From: Acidimicrobiaceae bacterium
Lineage (GTDB): Bacteria; Actinomycetota; Acidimicrobiia; Acidimicrobiales; Bog-793
Direction: 5' to 3'
Length of the DNA: 10,544 bases
Assembly: GCA_027459565.1 (NCBI GenBank)
Contig: DAIDIA010000099.1
Location: 1-10,544 of the forward strand
The position numbers and the translations under genes are program-made. Below are positions 4,576 through 10,544 of the stretch, in pieces; positions within the stretch are counted from its first letter, which is position 1, and each line of letters starts with the position of its first letter. The notes beneath the pieces are model-generated. The model saw nothing but the letters and a program-made list of their open reading frames with translations, had not been told where the DNA came from and searched no databases.

Positions 4576-7386
4576 ATGGCAATAATTGGAGCACGCACAG
4601 ATCTCGGTCTCCGAAGGCACTTCACCACCGGGGAGCAGCATCCCTACGACGGCGTGGTCTGGGAGCGGCGCGACTCGCGCATCTCGGACTATCGGACCGG
4701 GGAGATCGCCTTCGAGCAGCTCGGTGTCGAGGTTCCGATGACCTGGAGCATGAACGCGACCAACATCCTCGCCCAGAAGTACTTCCGCGGCACCGTGGGG
4801 CATGCGGAGCGCGAGACCTCGCTGCGCCAGGTGATCGACCGGGTTGCGGACACGATCACATCGTGGGGTGTAAAGGACGGCTACTTCGTCGACGAGGCCG
4901 AGGCCAAGCTGTTCAACGACGAACTCAAGTACCTCATCTTGCACCAGCGTGCCGCATTCAACTCTCCGGTCTGGTTCAACATCGGCGTAAGGAACGTCCC
5001 CCAGCAGGCCTCGGCCTGCTTCATCCTCGCGGTCGAAGATTCGATGTCCTCGATTCTCAACTGGTATGTCGAGGAGGGAACGATCTTCAAGGGCGGCTCC
5101 GGATCCGGAGTCAACCTTTCGCGGATCCGCGGGTCGAAGGAGCTGCTCAATGGCGGAGGCACCGCCTCAGGGCCCGTGAGCTTCATGCGCGGCGCCGATG
5201 CGTCGGCGGGAACGATCAAGTCCGGTGGCAAGACGCGTCGCGCCGCGAAGATGGTCATCCTCGATGTCGACCATCCCGACGTGCGCGAGTTCATCTGGTG
5301 CAAGGCGCGCGAGGAGAAGAAGGCGCGCGCGCTGTCGGCTGCGGGATTCGACATGGACCTCGATGGAAAGGACAGCCACTCGATCCAGTACCAGAACGCG
5401 AACAACTCGGTTCGCGTGACCGACGAGTTCATGGAGGCCGTAGAGGCTGACCGCGATTGGAATCTGATCGGCCGTACGGATGGAGAGGTCATCGAGACCG
5501 TGCGTGCGCGCGAGCTGTTCCGCGAGATTGCGGAGGCAGCATGGGAGTGCGCAGACCCGGGTCTGCAGTATGACACGACGATCAACCGGTGGCACACCGC
5601 TCCGAACACGGACCGGATCAACGGTTCGAATCCCTGTAGCGAGTACTTCCACCTCGACAACTCCGCGTGCAACCTGTCGAGTCTCAACCTGCTTACCTTC
5701 TTGGACGATGAGGGGAACTTCGACACCGAGGGCTTCAAGGCTGCGGTCCAGATCATGTTCACGGCGCAGGAGATCCTCGTCGGCAATGCCGACTATCCGA
5801 CCGAGAAGATCGGGGAGACGACGCGGGCTTTTCGCGAGATCGGCCTTGGCTACGCGAACCTCGGAGCCATGTTGATGGCACTCGGACTTCCGTATGACTC
5901 CGAGGAGGGTCGGGCGATATCAGCCGGAGTGACCGCGTTGATGACGGGTGAGGCCTACGCGACATCCGCGCGCATCGCCTCGCGCATGGGTCCCTTCTCA
6001 GGCTTCCATGTCAACGCGGAGCCGATGATCAACGTCTTGAAGATGCATCGAGCCGCCGTCGCTGAGATCGACGAGGAGCTCGTTCCAACGGATCTGTTGA
6101 TGGCAGCGCAGGAGTCGTGGGACATCGCGGTGGAGCTCGCGGAGATCTATGGAGTGCGCAACTCCCAGGCGAGCGTGCTCGCTCCGACGGGAACGATCTC
6201 GTTCCTGATGGACTGTGACACTACCGGGGTGGAGCCTGACCTCGGGCTCGTCAAGACCAAGAAGCTCGTCGGTGGCGGCACGATGTCGATCGTGAACCAG
6301 ACCGTGCCACGTGCACTGCGTCGCCTTGGCTATGACAGCGATGAAGTCGCGAGCATTGTGGCCTATATCGATGAGCACAAGTCAATTATCGGTTCGTCGA
6401 TCAAGCCTGAGCATCTTCCGGTCTTTGCCTGTTCGATGGGTGACAATTTCATTCATTACTTGGGTCACGTGAAGATGCTGAGCGCAGTCCAGCCATTCAT
6501 CTCCGGCGGGATCTCGAAGACGGTGAACATGCCGCCAGAGGTCACGGTCGAGGAGGTTGAGCAGCTGCATATCGACGCGTGGAAGATGGGCATCAAGGCA
6601 GTGGCGATCTACCGCGATAACTCCAAGGTCGGCCAGCCGCTGTCGATGACCAAGACCGCGGGCCAGGAGGCCGAAGATCTCGCAGGCGCCCCTGGATCGC
6701 GCGTGCTCGAGGAGCGCATCAGTGCACTCGAGAGCGAACTCGCGATGCACCAAAGCGCACCCGCGGCGACCTCCCGGACGAGACTGCCGCGGCGTCGACG
6801 CTCGAATACCTTCTCTTTCCGTGTCGCGGACTGCGAGGGTTACGTCACTGTCGGTGAATATGACGACGGACGACCGGGCGAGGTCTTCTTCAAGGTATCG
6901 AAGCAGGGATCGACGCTCTCAGGGGTGATGGACGCCTTTGCGATCTCGGTCAGTCTTGGACTCCAGCACGGAGTGCCGCTCTCGACGTTCGTGCACAAGT
7001 ACACCAACATGCGCTTCGAGCCTGCGGGCATCACCGACGATGCCGAGCTGCGTCTTGCTTCGAGTCTTGTCGACTACATCTTCCGACGGCTCGCGCTCGA
7101 TTACCTCTCGCTTGACGAGCGCATCGATCTCGGTATTTTGTCAACCGGCGAGCGGACTCAGCCGACGTTGCCCGGGTTGGAGGATCTTGAGATTGAGACG
7201 GCTGTGCGCGACGAGCATCAGCGATATGGAGTAGGCGGCGACTCCACAGCCGGAGGCGTCAGCGCCGAGATCGTGCTCCCACAGAGCAGCGATGCGCCGT
7301 TCTGCTATGCGTGTGGCAACGTCATGCAGCGAGCGGGATCGTGCTACGTCTGTCCGTCGTGTGGTTCGACGAGCGGCTGTAGCTAG
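4576..7386 (+). CDS. nrdJ: Adenosylcobalamin-dependent (class II) ribonucleotide reductase NrdJ
   Basis: This 936-residue enzyme reduces ribonucleotides to deoxyribonucleotides with a radical made from adenosylcobalamin, so it needs neither oxygen nor a second subunit. ATG 4576 is preferred over ATG 4540 because AAGGAG lies 6 nt before it. Catalytic residues are visible: N352, C354 (thiyl radical) and E356 in SNPCSEY, and the disulfide pair C148 (ASACF) and C365 (NSACNLSS). The C354-C365 spacing of 11 is as in Thermotoga NrdJ. PTGTIS (537-542) forms the phosphate loop. No N-terminal ATP-cone is seen. A linker with a short heptad pattern (about 710-727) leads to a TSCPD-type domain (about 745-845). 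The C-terminal cysteine cluster (C910, C913, C923, C926, C929, C935, ending GSTSGCS) is thought to bind metal and re-reduce the active site. Regulation is probably by NrdR. Confidence 0.97.
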   Translation: MAIIGARTDLGLRRHFTTGEQHPYDGVVWERRDSRISDYRTGEIAFEQLGVEVPMTWSMNATNILAQKYFRGTVGHAERETSLRQVIDRVADTITSWGVKDGYFVDEAEAKLFNDELKYLILHQRAAFNSPVWFNIGVRNVPQQASACFILAVEDSMSSILNWYVEEGTIFKGGSGSGVNLSRIRGSKELLNGGGTASGPVSFMRGADASAGTIKSGGKTRRAAKMVILDVDHPDVREFIWCKAREEKKARALSAAGFDMDLDGKDSHSIQYQNANNSVRVTDEFMEAVEADRDWNLIGRTDGEVIETVRARELFREIAEAAWECADPGLQYDTTINRWHTAPNTDRINGSNPCSEYFHLDNSACNLSSLNLLTFLDDEGNFDTEGFKAAVQIMFTAQEILVGNADYPTEKIGETTRAFREIGLGYANLGAMLMALGLPYDSEEGRAISAGVTALMTGEAYATSARIASRMGPFSGFHVNAEPMINVLKMHRAAVAEIDEELVPTDLLMAAQESWDIAVELAEIYGVRNSQASVLAPTGTISFLMDCDTTGVEPDLGLVKTKKLVGGGTMSIVNQTVPRALRRLGYDSDEVASIVAYIDEHKSIIGSSIKPEHLPVFACSMGDNFIHYLGHVKMLSAVQPFISGGISKTVNMPPEVTVEEVEQLHIDAWKMGIKAVAIYRDNSKVGQPLSMTKTAGQEAEDLAGAPGSRVLEERISALESELAMHQSAPAATSRTRLPRRRRSNTFSFRVADCEGYVTVGEYDDGRPGEVFFKVSKQGSTLSGVMDAFAISVSLGLQHGVPLSTFVHKYTNMRFEPAGITDDAELRLASSLVDYIFRRLALDYLSLDERIDLGILSTGERTQPTLPGLEDLEIETAVRDEHQRYGVGGDSTAGGVSAEIVLPQSSDAPFCYACGNVMQRAGSCYVCPSCGSTSGCS

Positions 7387-7396
7387 GTCCCGCTAG

Positions 7397-7438
7397 CCGG
7401 ATCGAGCCTTCTTGGGCGCGCCCGGGTCGGAGATCCGG
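7397..7438 (+). other. Stem-loop just after nrdJ
   Basis: CCGGATC (7397-7403) pairs perfectly with GATCCGG (7432-7438); inside lies the palindrome GGGCGCGCCC (7414-7423). A 5-bp repeat GCTAG/CTAGC (7382-7386 and 7393-7397) overlaps the nrdJ stop. There is no T-tract. It may protect the 3' end of the mRNA or form part of a structured non-coding region. Confidence 0.4.
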
Positions 7439-7466
7439 TTCAACACCCTGTTCAAAGCTGGCGTGA

Positions 7467-7504
7467 ACGTATCTCCCCTTGGCCTCTGGCCGGGGGAGAT
7501 ACGT
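7467..7504 (+). terminator. Strong hairpin, probable nrdJ terminator without T-tract
   Basis: ACGTATCTCCCC (7467-7478) is exactly complementary to GGGGAGATACGT (7493-7504), 12 bp. The 14-nt loop has a further GGCC-TCT-GGCC self-pair (7481-7491). It lies about 80 bp after the nrdJ stop. The following GTCTTCCCGG has no T-run; hairpin-only terminators occur in high-GC actinobacteria, but a processing or protein-binding role is possible. Confidence 0.6.
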
Positions 7505-7670
7505 GTCTTCCCGGTTCCGAAGGCGCACGTGGAAGGTCGTGGGATGTGGGACCTTTCGGGGCACTGTTCCCGGACGAGGGCATTGAGCTCGCGAACGCAA
7601 CGACGGTGGGGCTTGAACGGCAACGGGCGGTTGACTGAGCGATGCGTTCTCTCGCGCATTGATCGTTCGT

Positions 7671-7774
7671 CACGGATACGCGTCGCACCACCCCGTAAGG
7701 GGTCCGGTGCTCGTGGTCGGGTTCTTCGCGCGGACGACCCTGTCTCATCGCTATCGATGCAATGGTGATCCGTG
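7671..7774 (+). ncRNA. Candidate structured RNA with four-way junction (strand uncertain)
   Basis: A closing helix CACGGAT (7671-7677) with ATCCGTG (7768-7774), extendable by two G-U pairs, encloses three hairpins in order. The first is GCACC+ACCCC (7685-7694), a GTAA tetraloop of GNRA type, then GGGGT, a CC bulge and GGTGC (to 7710). The second is GGTCG (7715-7719) with CGACC (7735-7739). The third is CATCG-CTAT-CGATG (7746-7759). Linkers are 4-8 nt. It is not a tRNA: no T-loop, too long, wrong arm order. It does not show the sequence signatures of RNase P, SRP or tmRNA. The 10-bp GNRA hairpin is the most convincing part; the whole fold could still be chance in GC-rich DNA. Confidence 0.35.
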
Positions 7775-8055
7775 GTTCCTGGAGAAGCAGTTCCATTCAC
7801 GTTGCCCTTTGCTCTCTGGCCAACACAGATCCGCAGCGCGAGTCACGGGATCTCTCCTTCGCAACGTTGCCGTTGGTTCGGGCGGAGATCAGATCACTGA
7901 GATGGGAGACGTGCTTTTGAGGGCTCGATTCGGAGCCGCAGCGGGTGCCCTCTATTGGATCGCACCTTGTCGGGCGTCATCTGGCGAGTTCTTCTGTGCG
8001 CTGGCGAACGGATCTGGATAGATCGCGCTGAAAGCAGTGCCGCCCGCGAATGTCA

Positions 8056-8115
8056 AGATGAAATTTCGATCGCGTGTCATCTGTCACCCCCGGTTGCGAT
8101 GCAGTGGTTTCATCT
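8056..8115 (+). other. Nested long stem-loop in the non-coding region
   Basis: AGATGAAA (8056-8063) pairs perfectly with TTTCATCT (8108-8115), 8 bp. Inside, ATCGCG (8069-8074) pairs with TGCGAT (8095-8100, one G-U), leaving an internal loop and a 20-nt apical loop. A second CATCT at 8079-8083 could compete for AGATG, allowing two alternative folds. No T-tract follows, so it is not a terminator. Confidence 0.35.
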
Positions 8116-8228
8116 GGGATCAACTCAGCGCCATGTGCGCGTACCGCGAAGGGTTTCTTGGATGCGTGCTTCTCTCGCGTCGTGGAGCGAAAGGAGATGT
8201 AAGGGTCAGATGAAGGAGCGGCGTTGTA

Positions 8229-8255
8229 ATGGTTAATCGTATTGCAGAAATGTGA
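8229..8255 (+). CDS. Possible 8-residue micro-ORF before a terminator
   Basis: AAGGAG at 8213-8218 lies 10 nt before an ATG at 8229 that opens MVNRIAEM and stops at TGA 8253-8255. The terminator-like hairpin starts 32 nt later. The order ribosome binding site, micro-ORF, terminator, then a gene resembles a leader-peptide attenuator, but the peptide has no run of one amino acid and I see no antiterminator. It may simply be a chance Shine-Dalgarno match. Confidence 0.25.
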   Translation: MVNRIAEM

Positions 8256-8286
8256 ATTTGAGGCACCATTTTTCGCTGCGCCAATA

Positions 8287-8327
8287 GGGTGTTGCGGGTG
8301 CACTACCCAACGGCACCCCTTTTCTTT
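8287..8327 (+). terminator. Intrinsic terminator with T-tract, no gene in front
   Basis: GGGT (8287-8290) pairs with ACCC (8315-8318), and GTTG (8291-8294) with CAAC (8308-8311) across a small GGC bulge, with two further G-C pairs inside. The stem is followed by CTTTTCTTT (8319-8327). This is the best textbook intrinsic terminator in the window and acts on + strand transcripts, yet the nearest upstream gene, nrdJ, ends 900 bp earlier. Confidence 0.65.
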
Positions 8328-8428
8328 AGAGTGGGCTCTTACATTTTTCGAGCCGGCAATTTGATGCGGAGCGATTGCGCAGGCGGGTCGGGCGCGATCG
8401 ATAGAAAATCACGGAGGTGTGCCCTTCA

Positions 8429-9217
8429 ATGAAGGTCAAACCAGCAGCAACAAGGATTGTCGCGTCGGTCACTGCTGGCATCCTCGTGTTCGTCTTTGAG
8501 ATCTTTGTTCCAACCTCCGCTTCGATGCACTTTGTCATTGCGATCTTGGTCTTTGAGGCATGGCTTCTCTCTGAGCTCTTTATCGAGGTTGCAATACGCG
8601 AGGCATCGACAGATCTCTCGATTCAGGAACTCCGGAAGCTCTTGAGCGAGAAGATTCCCAACCTCGAGGCTCTCCGGGTCCTTGCAACGCATGAGGAGGC
8701 AGATCTCTATCTGGCAGGGGCGCTGACCGAGGCATCGTTCGTGAGGAACACCAGGATTCCAACGGGCATGAGCAGCGATGATTTTTGTCAAAAACGTTCT
8801 GACGATGCATTTCGAAGTGCGATACCCGAATTTCTCGCCGACAAGAACTGCATCTTGCGCGAGTTGATCGCGGACTATCCCCCTCTCGTTGAGGACTCAA
8901 GGCAGATCCAGTCCGGGGCCGCGGGACTCTACGAATTCTGTACGTGGCGCAATCCCCCCGCGCTGTTCATGAACTTTGTCATTATCGAATTTAAAGACAC
9001 CGCTCGACTTCCCGAGGTGATTGTCGGCTGGGCAGTAGCGGCGGGTCTCGCGTTCGACACCCACTCATTCATTCTCACTGAGCCAAGCGTGCACAAGTTC
9101 TACTCCGGATTGTTTGAAGCGCTCTGGAACAGTGGATTTCATGGCACAGGAGAGATCGGTGCCCCCGGACACGAGTCCGAGCAGTCAATGCACGGCATTA
9201 GTACCTCGAGGTCCTGA
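8429..9217 (+). CDS. Two-TM membrane protein with unrecognised cytosolic domain
   Basis: ATG 8429 is chosen with GGAGG at 8413-8417, 11 nt upstream; the GTG at 8417 overlaps that site and is unlikely. The product has 262 residues. Two hydrophobic helices (about 10-29 and 34-54, joined by a tight turn PTSAS) carry acidic residues E24 and E43. An amphipathic helix (SIQELRKLLSEKIPNLEALRVL, about 65-86) leads to a soluble alpha/beta domain. Its end, NFVIIEF...EVIVGWAVAAG...SFILTEPSVHKFYSGLFEALW, follows the pattern seen at the C-terminus of PLD-like sensor/effector domains ('strand, strand, D/E-P-x-V-x-x-F/Y, F-x-x-LW'). No HxK(x)4D catalytic motif is present. The tail after about 240 is polar. 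Codons are less GC-rich than in nearby genes. I cannot name the function; a membrane-anchored sensor or effector is only an inference. It has its own terminator, so it is probably transcribed alone. Confidence 0.8.
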   Translation: MKVKPAATRIVASVTAGILVFVFEIFVPTSASMHFVIAILVFEAWLLSELFIEVAIREASTDLSIQELRKLLSEKIPNLEALRVLATHEEADLYLAGALTEASFVRNTRIPTGMSSDDFCQKRSDDAFRSAIPEFLADKNCILRELIADYPPLVEDSRQIQSGAAGLYEFCTWRNPPALFMNFVIIEFKDTARLPEVIVGWAVAAGLAFDTHSFILTEPSVHKFYSGLFEALWNSGFHGTGEIGAPGHESEQSMHGISTSRS

Positions 9218-9220
9218 GAA

Positions 9221-9275
9221 CTCGAGGCGCGCATCGTCGAGATTCCCGTCGATGCGCGGCCTCGAGAAATTATTT
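9221..9275 (+). terminator. Long hairpin terminator after the two-TM gene
   Basis: CTCGAGG (9221-9227) and CGCGCATCG (9228-9236) pair with CCTCGAG (9260-9266) and CGATGCGCG (9250-9258). This makes 16 bp with a single G bulge (9259) and a 13-nt loop, starting 4 bp after the stop codon. The following AAATTATTT (9267-9275) is a weak T-tract. A third CTCGAGG copy at 9205-9211 lies inside the gene end and could compete for the 3' arm. Confidence 0.75.
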
Positions 9276-9398
9276 CCACTCGGGCGCGACGACTCTGGTA
9301 GGGTGGTGACGCCTCGGGTTGATGCCTTCCCCTAGGTGGGCTGCTCTGAAATCGGGTAAGCCGGGCCCTCTGGGCTGAGGCAAGATAGCTGTGAGCTC

Positions 9399-9668
9399 AT
9401 GTCCGATCGGACGAATTTCGGCAGTTCTGTTCCAGACCGCGCACCTTCCCGCTTTGGGCCTCGGCTCCAGAATGGTCTGCGGTTCAATCCCACACTCCGC
9501 ACCGCGTGGCAGGTCGTCCATCTCGATGGCACCGATCCAGAGGTCGGGGATGATCCGTCACCGGCACCAGTCGTGCCAGAGCCCGTTCCATCGGAACCGG
9601 ACATCTCTCCAGCGGATCCGGACAACCATCCGACCAGCGCGCGGACTCCTGAGGGTGAGGCGTCATGA
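9399..9668 (+). CDS. Small proline-rich acidic protein, 89 aa, unknown
   Basis: An in-frame stop at 9357-9359 leaves ATG 9399 as the only usual start; the ribosome binding site is weak (GTGAG, 9391-9395, only 3 nt away). The first 45 residues are basic and polar. From about residue 46 to 89 the chain is very rich in Pro, Asp, Glu and Ser (for example DDPSPAPVVPEPVPSEPD), so probably disordered. There is no signal peptide, membrane helix or known domain. Its TGA (9666-9668) overlaps the ATG of the following secreted-protein gene in an ATGA junction, and that gene's Shine-Dalgarno sequence lies inside this ORF. This is the usual layout for translational coupling and the best evidence that the ORF is real. 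Function unknown; a leader ORF role is possible. Confidence 0.5.
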   Translation: MSDRTNFGSSVPDRAPSRFGPRLQNGLRFNPTLRTAWQVVHLDGTDPEVGDDPSPAPVVPEPVPSEPDISPADPDNHPTSARTPEGEAS

Positions 9669-10544
9669 ACGGTCCGCACAAGTTGTTCTTGATGAAATTT
9701 GGCGCGGTTCCCCTTGCGGCGGCACTCGTCTTGTCGGCTGGTGTTGGAGTTGCCGTTTCGGCGGCGATCACGCCGCCGACGGTCTCTACCGGTCACGTGA
9801 AATCAGTCTTTCCGACATCCGCTGTTGCCACCGGCACCATCAATCCCAATGGCGGCGCGACCACGTGGTACTTCGAATACGGATTGACCACGAGTGGAGG
9901 CTTCGCATCCAAGACCGTGACCGCGAACGCGGGTTCGGGTACCTCGGATGTCAAGGTGACCGGCACAATGACCGGTCTTGCCCCTGCGACGAGCTACAGC
10001 TACCGGATTGTCGCGTCCAACAGCGGCGGCACCACGTCGGGTGGGGTCGGTATCTTCAATACGACCGCCGCGCCTGCGGTGATCACTGGAGCAGCGAGCT
10101 ACGTCACCGCCGCCTCCGCGACACTCGATGCGATTGTCAATCCCGAGGCGCTCGCGACGAGCTGGTACTTCCAATATGGTCTGACGGTCGGCTATGGCTC
10201 CAAGACTCCGACAAAGCAGATGGCGGCCAATCTCGGTGACACCGCCGTCAGCGCGGGAATCTCTGGTCTCAAGGCGAAGACGACCTATCACTTCCGCGTC
10301 GTTGCGAAGAGCAACGCCGGCACCAGCTACGGTGTCGATTTCCTCTTCACGACAGGGCTTTCGGTGACTCTCAACAGCTCAGTGTCAAAGGTCATCTACG
10401 GTGATTTTGCGACACTCTCCGGAGCGCTTTCGAGTGGAAAGTCCGGAGTCCAGGTCACCATCATGAGTCAGCCGTTCAACCACCTTGCCGCATCGGCCGT
10501 TGCGTCAGTGACCAGTGCGAACGGCGGAACCTGGAGCTACACGG
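9665..10544 (+). CDS. Secreted protein with FN3-like repeats and Ig-like domain (3' end outside window)
   Basis: ATG 9665 is preceded by GAGGGTGAGG (9651-9660) and opens a frame still open at the window end (293 residues). Residues 1-34 form a signal peptide: basic start (HKLFLMK), hydrophobic core (VPLAAALVLSAGVGVAV) and a cleavage site near VSAA. Two repeats of the actinobacterial FN3-like type follow, about residues 39-134 and 137-230. Each has 'T/A-S-A-x-x-x-G/A-x-I/V-N-P', W-Y-F-x-Y-G-L-T and 'G-L-x-x-x-T-x-Y-x-x-R-V/I-V-A-x-S-N-x-G-T'. From about 231 an Ig-like segment starts (VTLNSSVSKVIYGDFATLSG...). The protein is exported, perhaps cell-surface attached; such repeats are structural or adhesive. 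No catalytic domain or anchor is in view. It is coupled to the small proline-rich ORF upstream. Confidence 0.88.
   Translation, partial: MNGPHKLFLMKFGAVPLAAALVLSAGVGVAVSAAITPPTVSTGHVKSVFPTSAVATGTINPNGGATTWYFEYGLTTSGGFASKTVTANAGSGTSDVKVTGTMTGLAPATSYSYRIVASNSGGTTSGGVGIFNTTAAPAVITGAASYVTAASATLDAIVNPEALATSWYFQYGLTVGYGSKTPTKQMAANLGDTAVSAGISGLKAKTTYHFRVVAKSNAGTSYGVDFLFTTGLSVTLNSSVSKVIYGDFATLSGALSSGKSGVQVTIMSQPFNHLAASAVASVTSANGGTWSYT
9779..10354 (+). repeat. Two tandem FN3-like repeats coded in the secreted protein
   Basis: Residues 51-75 and 150-174 align (NP...TWYFEYGLT with NP...SWYFQYGLT), as do 104-126 and 201-223 (ATSYSYRIVASNSGGT with KTTYHFRVVAKSNAGT). The unit is about 97-99 residues. The copies differ at many positions, so they are old repeats, not a recent duplication. 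Confidence 0.8.

Larger units (their letters stand above)
7387..8428. other. 1.04-kb region without a credible protein gene
   Basis: All open frames here on both strands give Arg/Ser/Pro-rich translations with no domain, no ribosome binding site and no codon bias, so I read the region as non-coding. It nevertheless contains many inverted repeats. Besides those listed separately there are GATCTC/GAGATC (7849-7854, 7885-7890), CAAC/GTTG within 7861-7876, GAGGG/CCCTC (7919-7923, 7948-7952), CGGGCG/CGCCCG (7971-7976, 8041-8046) and GATCT-GGAT-AGATC (8011-8024). It ends at an intrinsic-type terminator (8287-8327). Candidate contents are a long structured RNA, the 3' tail of nrdJ mRNA, or decayed sequence. 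I cannot identify a promoter inside it. The distal part (from about 8050) is visibly more AT-rich. Confidence 0.55.

Noticed and set aside
7671..7774. tRNA, because the closing helix is 7 bp and three arms lie inside
   Set aside because: No T-loop motif, arms and linkers have the wrong sizes, and 104 nt is too long without a class II variable arm in the right place.
7412..8236. Open frames of 90-120 codons on both strands in the 7.4-8.3 kb region
   Set aside because: Arg/Ser/Pro-rich translations, no ribosome binding sites, no hydrophobic or domain pattern, and mutual overlap: chance ORFs in GC-rich DNA.
8417..8428. GTG 8417 as start of the two-TM protein
   Set aside because: The codon overlaps the GGAGG ribosome binding site; ATG 8429 fits better.
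9391..10239. 282-codon + frame overlapping the secreted-protein gene
   Set aside because: Its translation is Arg/Cys/His-rich without domain features, while the frame from 9665 has a signal peptide and FN3-like repeats.
9779..10354. Recent tandem duplication or phase-variable repeat
   Set aside because: The FN3-like units share key residues only; DNA identity is low, so they are ancient domain repeats.
1..10544. CRISPR array, insertion sequence or attachment site
   Set aside because: No regularly spaced identical repeats, no transposase-like protein and no terminal inverted repeats with target duplications were seen.

Overview
The window reads as chromosomal DNA from a high-GC Gram-positive bacterium. 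An actinobacterium is likely, possibly Acidimicrobiia-like. This rests on strong G/C preference at third codon positions, a PimB-like phosphatidylinositol mannosyltransferase, an F420-type luciferase-like oxidoreductase, a B12-dependent ribonucleotide reductase, an apparently leaderless gene, and secreted proteins with actinobacterial-style FN3-like repeats. Lineage is an inference; no rRNA or other marker gene is present. Every gene I can support lies on the + strand.

Positions 1-4140 hold a compact housekeeping run. It starts with the 3' end of an unknown gene and a 67-residue four-cysteine protein. These are followed by a GT4 glycosyltransferase of the PimB type, an SRPBCC (START-like) lipid or ligand binding protein, a compact luciferase-like (LLM) oxidoreductase, and an AlaC-type glutamate-pyruvate aminotransferase. 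Spacings are 32-99 bp. The glycosyltransferase lacks its own ribosome binding site and seems coupled to a 6-codon minigene. The aminotransferase also lacks one, but has a -10-like element exactly placed for a leaderless transcript.

Positions 4141-7386 are the class II ribonucleotide reductase nrdJ with its control region. There is a TTGACA promoter with an extended -10, two NrdR-box-like palindromes whose centres are 31 bp apart, and a leader of about 180 nt. The cysteines needed for catalysis are all visible. A strong hairpin follows about 80 bp after the stop codon.

Positions 7387-8428, just over 1 kb, contain no believable protein gene, yet hold several good inverted repeats. These include a possible four-way-junction RNA fold at 7671-7774, and an intrinsic-terminator-like hairpin with a T-tract at 8287-8327 that has no gene in front of it. 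This is the best place in the window for an undescribed element, perhaps a structured non-coding RNA.

Positions 8429-10544 look more accessory. A protein with two membrane helices and an unrecognised soluble domain (C-terminus faintly PLD-like) uses visibly less GC-rich codons than its neighbours and ends at a 16-bp-stem terminator. After it come a small proline-rich acidic ORF and, overlapping its stop by ATGA, the 5' part of a large secreted protein with a signal peptide, two FN3-like repeats and an Ig-like domain that runs off the window. I see no CRISPR array, insertion sequence, tRNA or rRNA.
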